Below are positions 24,014 to 31,411 of a stretch of DNA of 32,449 nt, piece by piece. Positions within the stretch are counted from its first letter, which is position 1. Each line of letters begins with the position of its first letter. Origin of the DNA: an uncultured Chloroflexota bacterium (GTDB lineage Bacteria > Chloroflexota > Anaerolineae > Anaerolineales > Anaerolineaceae). The position numbers and the translations under genes are program-made. The stretch spans positions 1 through 32,449 of the forward strand of contig CACYHU010000065.1 in assembly GCA_902774215.1 (NCBI GenBank). Reading direction: 5' to 3'. The notes beneath the pieces are model-generated. The model saw only the letters and a list, made by a program, of their open reading frames with translations. It was not told where the DNA came from and did not search any database.

Positions 24014-25129
24014 CTAAAACAATTCCTGCGTTTTCTGATAAGTTTGCGGTGCGGTTTCAAGAACCATACTCTTCAGTTCCAATAATACAATGGAAGAAGA
24101 AACTTTACTAAGCGGAAGGCCGCTTTTTCGTACAATTTCATCGATATGAAGGGGTTCATCAGTAATCAGACTGAGTATGATCTTTTCTTCAGGAGTGCTG
24201 AATGCCTGCTGAAGCGGCTTATTCATTTTTTGCGGTTCCTGCGCCTGCCAGGTTTCAAGAAACTCCAAAAGCTCATTTTTCTCATAAAACGGCCTGGCTC
24301 CATCACGGATCAGTCTGTTAGCACCGCGGGACTGTATTGCAGTAACATTCCCCGGCACAACAAATACCTCACGCCCCTGTTCAGCTGCAAAGCGGGCGGT
24401 GATCAATGAACCGGATTTCTCACCGGCTTCAACAATTATCGCGCCGCTGCTCATTCCGGATATAATGCGGTTTCGCTGTGGAAAATTCGTACGGTCCGGA
24501 TGAGTACCGGGCGCGTATTCACTGATCACAGCACCATCACGCACAATCATTTTTGCAAGATTCCGATGTTCAGGCGGATAAATATGGTCAACACCGCATC
24601 CCAGGACAGCGTATGTTTTACCTCCGGAAGCGACCACTGCTCCCTGAGCCGCACCATCTATTCCCCGGGCAAGACCGCTTACAACACCGATACCGTTATT
24701 TGAAAGAAACCGTCCCAGTTCTTCAGCAACGTTCTGACCGTATGAAGTCATTCTGCGGGTTCCTACGATCGCCATCAGTTTCATTGACTGCTCAGGGAGT
24801 TTCCCGACGTAATAAAGAACCGAAGGAGGATTGTCAATTTCTTTCAGTAAATGAGGATATTCCGTTTCTTTGCGAATGCAAATCTTTATATTTCTCGCAA
24901 GAATTGATTCAGTAAGCTCCTGAGGGTTGGTTTTACTGCGGAAATAAACGATCTGATCCGCCAGTTTTTCTGATATACCGGCAAATTGAAGATCTGTTTT
25001 TGATGATTCCCAGGCATTCTGCAGCGTAGAAAATCGTTTCAAAAGCTGTCCGGTACGGACGGCTCCGATTCCATTTATATGGTTAAAAGCAACCCAATAA
25101 GGCTTATCGGAATCTGTTGTCATATCCAT
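24014..25129 (-). CDS. dprA: DprA, DNA-processing protein for natural transformation
   Basis: DprA protects incoming single-stranded DNA and loads RecA on it. The 371-residue protein has the N-terminal helix-hairpin (SAM-like) region, then the Rossmann-type core (VGTRRMTSYG, VVSGLARGIDGAAQGA, VLGCGVDHIYPPEH, SEYAPGTHPDRTNFPQRNR, EKSGSLITARFA, VFVVPGNV) and a C-terminal winged helix (PLHIDEIVRKSGLPLSKVSS). It overlaps the rimM end. A second ATG at 25123 would give a four-base ATGA overlap and may be the real start. Placement within the ribosome-assembly operon is unusual compared with many bacteria. Confidence 0.95.
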   Translation of the reverse strand: MDMTTDSDKPYWVAFNHINGIGAVRTGQLLKRFSTLQNAWESSKTDLQFAGISEKLADQIVYFRSKTNPQELTESILARNIKICIRKETEYPHLLKEIDNPPSVLYYVGKLPEQSMKLMAIVGTRRMTSYGQNVAEELGRFLSNNGIGVVSGLARGIDGAAQGAVVASGGKTYAVLGCGVDHIYPPEHRNLAKMIVRDGAVISEYAPGTHPDRTNFPQRNRIISGMSSGAIIVEAGEKSGSLITARFAAEQGREVFVVPGNVTAIQSRGANRLIRDGARPFYEKNELLEFLETWQAQEPQKMNKPLQQAFSTPEEKIILSLITDEPLHIDEIVRKSGLPLSKVSSSIVLLELKSMVLETAPQTYQKTQELF

Positions 25130-25689
25130 TCAGGAAAATCGATCTTGATTATATGATTTTTAATATCGATCCGGCGAATATATTGAGGAACATCCGGTAC
25201 AAGCTCTTCACTTCCATCATCTTTACGTATCACATAAACATCATTAGCTCCGGTTTCCAGAATTTCAGAAAGGGTGCCGACCCTCTCATCGTTCAAATTT
25301 ACCGCGTCCAACCCAATCAGCTGATGAAAATAATACTCGCCTTCCGGGAGTTTGGGAAGATCTGATGCTTTTACATATACGAAAGTATTTCGAAATTCAG
25401 ATGCCTGTGTTTCATCTTCAATTTCTTTGAATCCAACCAGGAGAAGGGGAGGTTTCTGCCGAACTCTTGCCACTGTCAGCGGCAAATGACCGTCGCCTAA
25501 ATAAACTATTTTTCCCCGCCGAATCCGTTCTGGAAAATCTGTCATCGGGTCCATCACGACATCTCCCTTGATACCATGGGCTCGATGAATTTTTCCGATA
25601 CAAATAAATTCAGGCCCGCTGGTTTGCAGCGAGCCCTGATTATTATTGTTGTTTGCATTACCTCGTTCTGCACCGGAAGATATTGCCAT
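25120..25689 (-). CDS. rimM: RimM, 16S rRNA processing/30S maturation factor
   Basis: RimM helps assemble the 30S head around uS19. The 189-residue protein has the N-terminal RimM barrel (ICIGKIHRAHGIKGDVVMD, VYLGD), the linker VGFKEIEDETQASEFR and the PRC-barrel domain (EGEYYFHQLIGLDAV, VGTLSEILETGANDVYVI, LVPDVPQYIRRIDI). A short Asn-rich N-terminal tail (NANNNNNQGS) precedes the conserved core. It starts one base after the khpA stop and overlaps dprA at the other end. Confidence 0.95.
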   Translation of the reverse strand: MAISSGAERGNANNNNNQGSLQTSGPEFICIGKIHRAHGIKGDVVMDPMTDFPERIRRGKIVYLGDGHLPLTVARVRQKPPLLLVGFKEIEDETQASEFRNTFVYVKASDLPKLPEGEYYFHQLIGLDAVNLNDERVGTLSEILETGANDVYVIRKDDGSEELVPDVPQYIRRIDIKNHIIKIDFPEWI

Positions 25690-25690
25690 T

Positions 25691-25963
25691 TTATGCTTCA
25701 GGCTCCATCACATCCAGGGTTACCTGTCTTCCGTCTCTGGCAGAAGTGACACGAAGAAGTGTTCTGATAGAATTTGCAACCCTGCCATTCTTTCCGATAA
25801 TTCTTCCCATGTCTTCCTTTGCAACATGAAGTTCTAAGCGAACACGTCCACCATTTCTTTCCTGGGAAACTTGCACGCTGCTCGGATCATCCACCAGTGA
25901 AAGTGCAATATATTCCACAAGGTCTTTTGCATGATCAACTTTCGCGGAATTATTTCTCTGCAC
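25691..25963 (-). CDS. khpA: KhpA, KH-domain RNA-binding protein
   Basis: A 90-residue single-KH-domain protein, with the family hallmarks KDLVEYIALSLVDDP, the GxxG loop in GRIIGKNGRVANSIRTLL, and a short C-terminal strand (RQVTLDVME). KhpA usually pairs with KhpB/Jag in controlling translation and cell elongation. The start is GTG. It lies between rpsP (23-base gap) and rimM (one-base gap), the standard position for this gene. Confidence 0.93.
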   Translation of the reverse strand: MQRNNSAKVDHAKDLVEYIALSLVDDPSSVQVSQERNGGRVRLELHVAKEDMGRIIGKNGRVANSIRTLLRVTSARDGRQVTLDVMEPEA

Positions 25964-25986
25964 TGGTACTCTCTTTCACTAATTAA

Positions 25987-26343
25987 TTATTTGTGAGCAG
26001 CAGCGACGCGGGTTCTTTTTTCGACAGTACGGTTGGCGTAATAAGCTTTGGCTTCTTCAAGAACCTTTTCCTGATCTTCACCAGCCTTAACGCGAGCCCA
26101 GCGTTCGTCCAAACCAACAGATTTGAACAGTTTCGCAACGGATTCACTCGGCTGTGCACCGACAGAAAGCCAATAGTAAATGCGGTCTTCATTCACATCA
26201 AATGTGAAAGGTTCAGTGCGGGGATTGTAGCTCCCGAGGATCTCAAGAAAACGACCATCCCGCGGGCTTTCTTTGTCAGCGGCAATAAGACGATAAGAAG
26301 CTTGCTTTTTCAAGCCTTGACGACGTAAACGAATTTTAACCAT
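25987..26343 (-). CDS. rpsP: Ribosomal protein bS16
   Basis: The 118-residue protein begins MVKIRLRRQGLKKQASYRLI and contains RDGRFLEILGSYNPRT and the segment YWLSVGAQPSESVAKLF, all diagnostic of bS16. A roughly 30-residue charged C-terminal extension (KVLEEAKAYYANRTVEK) goes beyond the core fold and is common outside Proteobacteria. AGGAG lies ten bases before the ATG. It follows ffh and leads khpA-rimM-dprA. Confidence 0.97.
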   Translation of the reverse strand: MVKIRLRRQGLKKQASYRLIAADKESPRDGRFLEILGSYNPRTEPFTFDVNEDRIYYWLSVGAQPSESVAKLFKSVGLDERWARVKAGEDQEKVLEEAKAYYANRTVEKRTRVAAAHK

Positions 26344-26389
26344 TCTAAGGTTTCTCCTATTATAATTTTAATAAGGCTGCCCGAAACGT

Positions 26390-26439
26390 ATATCACCGAG
26401 GGTTGGCACTGAAGGGCTGTGCCCGGGTCAAAGTGATAT
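26390..26439. promoter_or_regulatory. Stem-loop between ffh and rpsP, possible rpsP leader structure
   Basis: ATATCAC (26390-26396) and GTGATAT (26433-26439) form a perfect 7-bp outer stem. Inside it GGCAC (26405-26409) and GTGCC can form a second stem. There is no T run, so a terminator is unlikely. It sits about 45-95 bases upstream of the rpsP start, where autogenous control or RNA processing could act. Confidence 0.4.
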
Positions 26440-26449
26440 CGCGTGAGGC

Positions 26450-27769
26450 TCAGTGAAACAGGTTGGAAAGACCCTTTCCTCCTGTCTTTTTTACCATTTT
26501 CATCATTTTCTGCGAATCCCGGAACTGTTTCAGCAGTCTGTTAACTGCAGGAACATCTACGCCTGAACCTGCTGCAATCCGGCGTTTGCGGCTGGCATTC
26601 AGCACATCCGGATGACGCCGTTCATAAGCTGTCATGGAACTGAGAATCGCTTCAGTCATTTTGATTGATTTTTCAGCTTCTTTTGGATCCACCTGACGTG
26701 CTGCCTTGCCTAAATCACCAGGGAGCATGTCAAAGATCTTACTGAGAGGCCCCATTTTCCGCATGCTTTTGAGCTGTTCGGCAAAGTCTTCCAATGTGAA
26801 CTGTCCGTTCATCATCCGCTTTGCCTGTTGTTCAGTATTTTTGTCAAAAGCCGCTTCCGCTTTTTCAATTAAGCCAATGATATCACCCATTCCCAGAATT
26901 CGGGAAGATAAACGTGACGGATCATATGCTTCGATTGCATCAATACCTTCGCCCGTACCGATAAATTTGATCGGAACTCCAGTCACACTGCGGATAGATA
27001 TCGCAGCACCGCCGCGTGAGTCGCCATCCATTTTAGAAAGTACAAGACCGGTGATATTCACATTATCCCTGAAGCCTTCTGCAACATGCAGCGCTTCCTG
27101 ACCGATCATTGAGTCGACGACAAGCAAAATTTCATTAATGGGAATATTGCGTTGGATCGCCTGTAATTCGTCCATCAGCGCCTGATCCAACTGAGACCGG
27201 CCTGCAGTATCAATGATCATTACAGAAAAACCGGCACGTCTGGCATATTCATAAGCCTGTTTTACCAGATCAGGCGGTTTTACGCCTTCTTTATAATAGA
27301 CTTCAACGCCGATGCGTTCACCTAATGTCTGCAGTTGTTTGACTGCGGCAGGACGATAGGGATCGGCGGCTACCAAAAGAACACGCTCGCCCTGATGACG
27401 AAGTTTATTGGCTACTTTAGCGGAATGAGTTGTTTTACCGGAACCCTGTAAACCGACGAACATGATCACACGGGGTTTTTCACCGCTGAGATTAAGTCTT
27501 TCCGGTTCTCCAAGCGTTTTTTTAAGTTCTTCATTGACGATTTTTATGACCTGCTGACCGGGATTCAGTGCTTCTGAGACTTCCGCACCGATCGCACGCT
27601 CACGTACATCAGCTATGAATTTCTTGACAACAGAATAATGTACATCCGCTTCCAAAAGTGCGATGCGAACTTCACGCATAGCGTTATCCACATCCTGAGC
27701 AGAAAGCTTTCCCTTTCGTTTCAGCGAGGCAAATATTTTATCAAATCGTTCTGACAAACTCTCAAACAT
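26450..27769 (-). CDS. ffh: Ffh, signal recognition particle protein (SRP54)
   Basis: Ffh is the GTPase that, with SRP RNA, brings membrane proteins to FtsY. The 439-residue protein has the N domain (residues 1-95), the G domain with G1 GLQGSGKTTHSAK (106-118), AADPYRPAAVKQL, DTAGRSQLD, LSKMDGDSRGGAAIS and GTGEGIDAIEAYDP, and the Met-rich M domain (KSMRKMGPLSKIFDMLPG, then SRKRRIAAGSGVDVPAVN). Its C-terminus (KMMKMVKKTGGKGLSNLFH) is normal. AAGGA precedes the ATG. It has its own promoter at 27807-27835 and heads the ffh-rpsP-khpA-rimM-dprA-manC-topA series. Confidence 0.98.
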   Translation of the reverse strand: MFESLSERFDKIFASLKRKGKLSAQDVDNAMREVRIALLEADVHYSVVKKFIADVRERAIGAEVSEALNPGQQVIKIVNEELKKTLGEPERLNLSGEKPRVIMFVGLQGSGKTTHSAKVANKLRHQGERVLLVAADPYRPAAVKQLQTLGERIGVEVYYKEGVKPPDLVKQAYEYARRAGFSVMIIDTAGRSQLDQALMDELQAIQRNIPINEILLVVDSMIGQEALHVAEGFRDNVNITGLVLSKMDGDSRGGAAISIRSVTGVPIKFIGTGEGIDAIEAYDPSRLSSRILGMGDIIGLIEKAEAAFDKNTEQQAKRMMNGQFTLEDFAEQLKSMRKMGPLSKIFDMLPGDLGKAARQVDPKEAEKSIKMTEAILSSMTAYERRHPDVLNASRKRRIAAGSGVDVPAVNRLLKQFRDSQKMMKMVKKTGGKGLSNLFH

Positions 27770-27806
27770 AAGCGTTCCTTTTTTGTCCGGTTTAAAAACC
27801 TTAAGA

Positions 27807-27835
27807 ATTATACGCTCTTTTATAATTTCTGTAAA
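27807..27835 (-). promoter_or_regulatory. Sigma-70-type promoter of ffh
   Basis: On the minus strand TTTACA (27830-27835) and a perfect TATAAT (27807-27812) are separated by exactly 17 bases, about 40 bases before the ffh ATG. This is one of the two best promoter matches in the window. Confidence 0.82.
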
Positions 27836-27953
27836 GAAACAGTTACATGATAATTTTTTGGAATAAATTCAGCAAGCATGAAAAATTCTACGCGCAGCTT
27901 TATGTTATGCGGAACATTCTATGATATGAATTTAATTTTCGGAAACGAAATTT

Positions 27954-29108
27954 TCATTTCAATCTGTTTTTTCTAAGATGTTTATCCTGGTAAAGCTTTC
28001 TGTCGGCACGCTGAATACAGCTCTGGAAGGAATCTTCTTTGCCGGTTAATTCATCATACCCTGCACTGATTGACAAAGGGTAATCCATATCTTTGACACG
28101 AACATCAATTTCGTTTCGTATTTCATTGATCAGCTGATCTGTTTCTCCGCGTGTTACCGGATAGATGATAATGATGAATTCATCACCTCCATATCTTCCG
28201 ATAAAAGACGGCATGTTATGTTTGTTGACCGATTTCTTTATCGACTCCGAAACAATTATCAGTGCATTGTCACCCTCTGCGTGCCCATATGTATCATTGA
28301 TTTCCTTGAAATTATCGATATCTATCATTATTACAATTGTCAGATGTCCATCCTGATGAAGGCTGGAGGATTGGGAAATATAACGGTTAAGCTGTCCGCG
28401 ATTATTGAGATTTGTCAAAGGATCTAAAGAAATTCGAAGTTCAATTGACTGAATGTAAAAAATCAGCATCAAAATCAGGCAGGTAAAGCAGAAAATCGGT
28501 ATATAGGGGAAAAACAGCATCTGAATTATCCCGCCTACGATCACTATCAGCGGGAAAAAACCGATAAAGATATGCTTTCTCTTTTCAGCCGGGTTTTCTT
28601 CACCTATTGCCTTACGGATCGTGTAAAAGAGAATGGCTGCCATGTAAATATAAGGAACTGTGACGAGATAGATGTTATAAAAAGGCAATGTATCCAGATT
28701 TTTGTCTATAAGCATATCAGGAGCAATCAGGTAATTCAGTATCAAGGCTGCTGTTGATAAAATAAAAGGAAACAGCACAGCAAATTTGAATTTAGGTTTG
28801 CCGCGGTTTGGAACCTGTTCATATGCGAGCACATATTGAAGCCAAAAATAAGTAATTGCCGCCATCAATACATAAATCAAAAATACATTTGTAACAACCG
28901 TAAACCTGTTTTTCGGGATTATCTCTGCAACAATTGCTGCCCAGAAGCAATCGACAAGAAAATAAAGCATAAATGCGATCAGTACATGATCAAATTTTAT
29001 TTGCTTTTCCTGCCTGTCAATATTAAAATAATTATGTATCAGCAAAATTCCGAATACAAGCATACATACGATATTTGATTCAATATAATAAACAGCGAAG
29101 CTATGCAT
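27954..29108 (-). CDS. Membrane-bound GGDEF-domain diguanylate cyclase
   Basis: The 384-residue protein has six or seven membrane helices in residues about 5-215 (for example VCMLVFGILLIHNYF, VFLIYVLMAAITYFWL, FFPLIVIVGGIIQMLFF) and a C-terminal GGDEF domain starting at SLDPLTNLNNRGQL. Catalytic features are intact: VIMIDIDNFKEINDTYGHAEGD for metal and substrate, and the GGDEF in IGRYGGDEFI, so it should make c-di-GMP. The usual inhibitory RxxD site just upstream is absent. The membrane part is a putative signal sensor without a recognised name. It is divergent from the C1A peptidase gene. Confidence 0.92.
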   Translation of the reverse strand: MHSFAVYYIESNIVCMLVFGILLIHNYFNIDRQEKQIKFDHVLIAFMLYFLVDCFWAAIVAEIIPKNRFTVVTNVFLIYVLMAAITYFWLQYVLAYEQVPNRGKPKFKFAVLFPFILSTAALILNYLIAPDMLIDKNLDTLPFYNIYLVTVPYIYMAAILFYTIRKAIGEENPAEKRKHIFIGFFPLIVIVGGIIQMLFFPYIPIFCFTCLILMLIFYIQSIELRISLDPLTNLNNRGQLNRYISQSSSLHQDGHLTIVIMIDIDNFKEINDTYGHAEGDNALIIVSESIKKSVNKHNMPSFIGRYGGDEFIIIIYPVTRGETDQLINEIRNEIDVRVKDMDYPLSISAGYDELTGKEDSFQSCIQRADRKLYQDKHLRKNRLK

Positions 29109-29258
29109 ATGCCTGCAATTCCTTAATTGACAATTCCTGTAATTATCACAAAAATCATAATAATATTAACACTTATTTTGATTTTCGCGGTCATTTGATT
29201 AACCGGCGACTCGCTGAAGATTATACATTCTGGCATAGTTACTGCATTATTGTAAAAT

Positions 29259-30935
29259 ATGAGACATAATTTTTTTCTGATTTTTTCAATGATGGTGTTC
29301 TTTATTACAGCTTCTGCTTTTGGACAGACGGAAAATGATCCGATATCGGGACTTTTGATCTGGATCGACCCCGCTGAGAAAACAATTGAATTTTCGATTG
29401 ATAATTACGGCCTTTCGGATGAGCCCGGAATAATTCACGCGGTTCTGATGACCACTGCTGTTCAGGAAAAAGGAAGTTTTCCCGAAAAATATGATGCAAG
29501 AGAACATAAACTGATAACACCGGTCAAAGATCAAAAACCTTATGATCTCTGCTGGGCAGAGTCTGTTATGAGTATGGCAGAATCCAACCTGATCAAAAAG
29601 GGCTTTGCAGACAGTTCCATTGACTTGTCAGAAATTTTTGCTCATTACTTTCAATGGTTCAGAGTCCCGGATCCTCTCGGACTGACCTTAAATGATAAAA
29701 ACAAATGGTACACATATGAAAGCTATGAAGGTAACTTCCGGGAATGGATCAACTCATGGGGGTCAGGATATCGTGCTGTTCTGCTTCTCAGCGGATGGCC
29801 AGGCATCACAAATGAAATAACCGCACCCTACCCTAAAGCAGATGCAGATATTACAAATTATCATTTGGATCCGTCACTTGCATGGAATTCGTCTATAGCA
29901 AAATTGAATGATGCATGGTGGATTTCCATGAACGATACCCAAGCGATTAAACGACTGATCATGAAATACGGTTCGGCAGTCATTGCTTTCAATCAAGACA
30001 GGACCAAGTATCTGAATCCGGATACCGGAGCTTATTACTGTCCCGATTCACTTTATACCAATCATCTGGTAAATGTGATCGGTTGGGATGACAGTTATCC
30101 GTCATATAATTTTCTTTCCAATCCCGGTATAGATGGCGCCTGGCTCGTGAAAAACAGTTTTGGTACCGAATGGGGAAATGATGGATATTTTTGGCTTTCT
30201 TATGCTGACAAGACACTTTCTGAAGATGCATTTATTTATGATTTTGGACCGATCGTTCCCGGAATTAAATCTTATCAATATGATGGCACTGTTTCCTACA
30301 ACTATATCAATGATCCTGATTCTAATATGATCGCAGCTGCTAATGTTTTTACAGCAATTGATAATGAAAAACTGTTTTCAGTAGGATTTCTCTCGCCATC
30401 TTCATATTTCTCATACAAGATAGAAGTTTATCGCGGTGTGAAAAATACCCCGGACAGCGGAATCCTTTATTCATCACAAAGCGGAAGTGAACTTTACGCA
30501 GGATATCATACAATTGAACTTGAAACACCGGTAGATCTTTACGCTGGAGACCGGTTCTCGGTCATTGTTGAAATCACGACCGAGGAAAAAGGCAAAGCTT
30601 ATATTATGACAGATCGTTCCGAGGCTTATAAAGTAACAGATGCCAAAGGAAATAATCTGGTTTTTCAGGAGTTTATAAGCGCATCCAATCCCGGTGAAAG
30701 CTTTTACCGGCGAAGTAATGGTTCCTGGACAGATTGCTGGAATGATGATCCTTCAAAATCTTTGGGAAATGTGCGGATCAAAGCTTTTACAAAATTTTCA
30801 TCATATTCCGGTATGAAAAGCATCGGAGTGACTGAATCGGTAAAAACACAATATGATCAGGTCACGCCATATGATTTGTATCGATTGGATGATCCGGGTA
30901 AGCCTTCTGCAATTCCAAATTTCATCAACAGATAA
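29259..30935 (+). CDS. Secreted C1A (papain-family) cysteine peptidase with lectin-like C-terminal domain
   Basis: The 558-residue protein has a signal peptide (FFLIFSMMVFFITASAFG) and a papain domain in which all catalytic residues are visible: Q92 and C98 in VKDQKPYDLCWAES (papain spacing), His in YTNHLVNVIGWDD and Asn in WLVKNSFGTEWGNDGYFW. The C-terminal half (about residues 335-510) is a beta-rich domain like the lectin-like domain seen behind C1 peptidases of gut bacteria. No Shine-Dalgarno precedes the ATG at 29259 or the internal ATGs at 29289 and 29292, so the start is uncertain. It should act outside the cell on proteins or peptides. Transcription ends near an inverted repeat. Confidence 0.9.
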   Translation: MRHNFFLIFSMMVFFITASAFGQTENDPISGLLIWIDPAEKTIEFSIDNYGLSDEPGIIHAVLMTTAVQEKGSFPEKYDAREHKLITPVKDQKPYDLCWAESVMSMAESNLIKKGFADSSIDLSEIFAHYFQWFRVPDPLGLTLNDKNKWYTYESYEGNFREWINSWGSGYRAVLLLSGWPGITNEITAPYPKADADITNYHLDPSLAWNSSIAKLNDAWWISMNDTQAIKRLIMKYGSAVIAFNQDRTKYLNPDTGAYYCPDSLYTNHLVNVIGWDDSYPSYNFLSNPGIDGAWLVKNSFGTEWGNDGYFWLSYADKTLSEDAFIYDFGPIVPGIKSYQYDGTVSYNYINDPDSNMIAAANVFTAIDNEKLFSVGFLSPSSYFSYKIEVYRGVKNTPDSGILYSSQSGSELYAGYHTIELETPVDLYAGDRFSVIVEITTEEKGKAYIMTDRSEAYKVTDAKGNNLVFQEFISASNPGESFYRRSNGSWTDCWNDDPSKSLGNVRIKAFTKFSSYSGMKSIGVTESVKTQYDQVTPYDLYRLDDPGKPSAIPNFINR

Positions 30936-30958
30936 ATATATATATAAAATAGTATTCC

Positions 30959-31000
30959 GGTTTCATGTTTGTTTATTTTATTATTGACAAACATGAAACC
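30959..31000. repeat. Perfect 14-bp inverted repeat overlapping the cobalamin-riboswitch promoter
   Basis: GGTTTCATGTTTGT (30959-30972) and ACAAACATGAAACC (30987-31000) are exact inverted copies around 14 A/T-rich bases. The right arm covers the end of the -35 hexamer and most of the promoter spacer. There is no T run after it, which argues for a protein-binding site over a terminator of the peptidase gene. Confidence 0.65.
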
Positions 31001-31011
31001 AATGTTATAAT
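30984..31011 (+). promoter_or_regulatory. Consensus promoter for the cobalamin riboswitch and cbiK-like gene
   Basis: A perfect TTGACA (30984-30989) and a perfect TATAAT (31006-31011) are separated by 16 bases. Transcription would begin near 31018, directly ahead of the aptamer. Confidence 0.85.
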
Positions 31012-31026
31012 TTCCAAAAATAGAAA

Positions 31027-31213
31027 CATTCGAGCGCTTTCGGTTTTGTGATTGAGAAACCGAAAGAGAATAGATAATCCGGTGCAAATCCGGAACGGAA
31101 CCGCCACTGTAAGCGCGGAGGCAGTGTACAAAGGCGAAAGCCGGTCATTGGAGAATTCTGAGAAGGCCGTATAGCTGCTGAAGATGCGCAAAGTCAGGAG
31201 ACCTACTCGGATG
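31027..31213 (+). promoter_or_regulatory. Cobalamin riboswitch (adenosylcobalamin-type aptamer)
   Basis: The B12-box and core landmarks are clear: CCGGTGCAAATCCGG, ACCGCCACTGTAAGCG and AAGTCAGGAGACCTACTC in the right order. Closing stem P1 can form from CATTCGAG (31027-31034) and CTCGGATG (31206-31213). A 10-bp helix CTTTCGGTTT/AAACCGAAAG lies at 31037-31066. It is a transcription-control type, since an intrinsic terminator follows about 60 bases later and before the gene. High cobalamin should repress the chelatase gene. Confidence 0.95.
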
Positions 31214-31272
31214 CGTTGTGCTATGTTGATCCCGGTACAGGAGAGACAGGCGGATTATTTGCAGAAAAACGG

Positions 31273-31306
31273 CTGCGGTAATTATTTGATGATTACCGCA
31301 GTTTTA
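31273..31306 (+). terminator. Intrinsic terminator of the cobalamin riboswitch
   Basis: CTGCGGTAAT (31273-31282) and ATTACCGCAG (31292-31301) form a perfect 10-bp stem with a nine-base loop, followed by TTTTA. It lies between the aptamer and the cbiK-like gene and is the likely expression platform. Confidence 0.87.
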
Positions 31307-31411
31307 TGTTAAGAATTTTCACTGCATTTTTCCATTTCCAGCTCCGGGTATTTAAGGATCAGCCATTGTTAGGAAACTCCGGAATGATCCGGAAAAAAAT
31401 AAAGGGGAAAA

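Noticed and set aside
26344..26449. SRP 4.5S RNA gene between ffh and rpsP
   Set aside because: The location is tempting, but the conserved GGAA/AGCA core of SRP RNA is not found.
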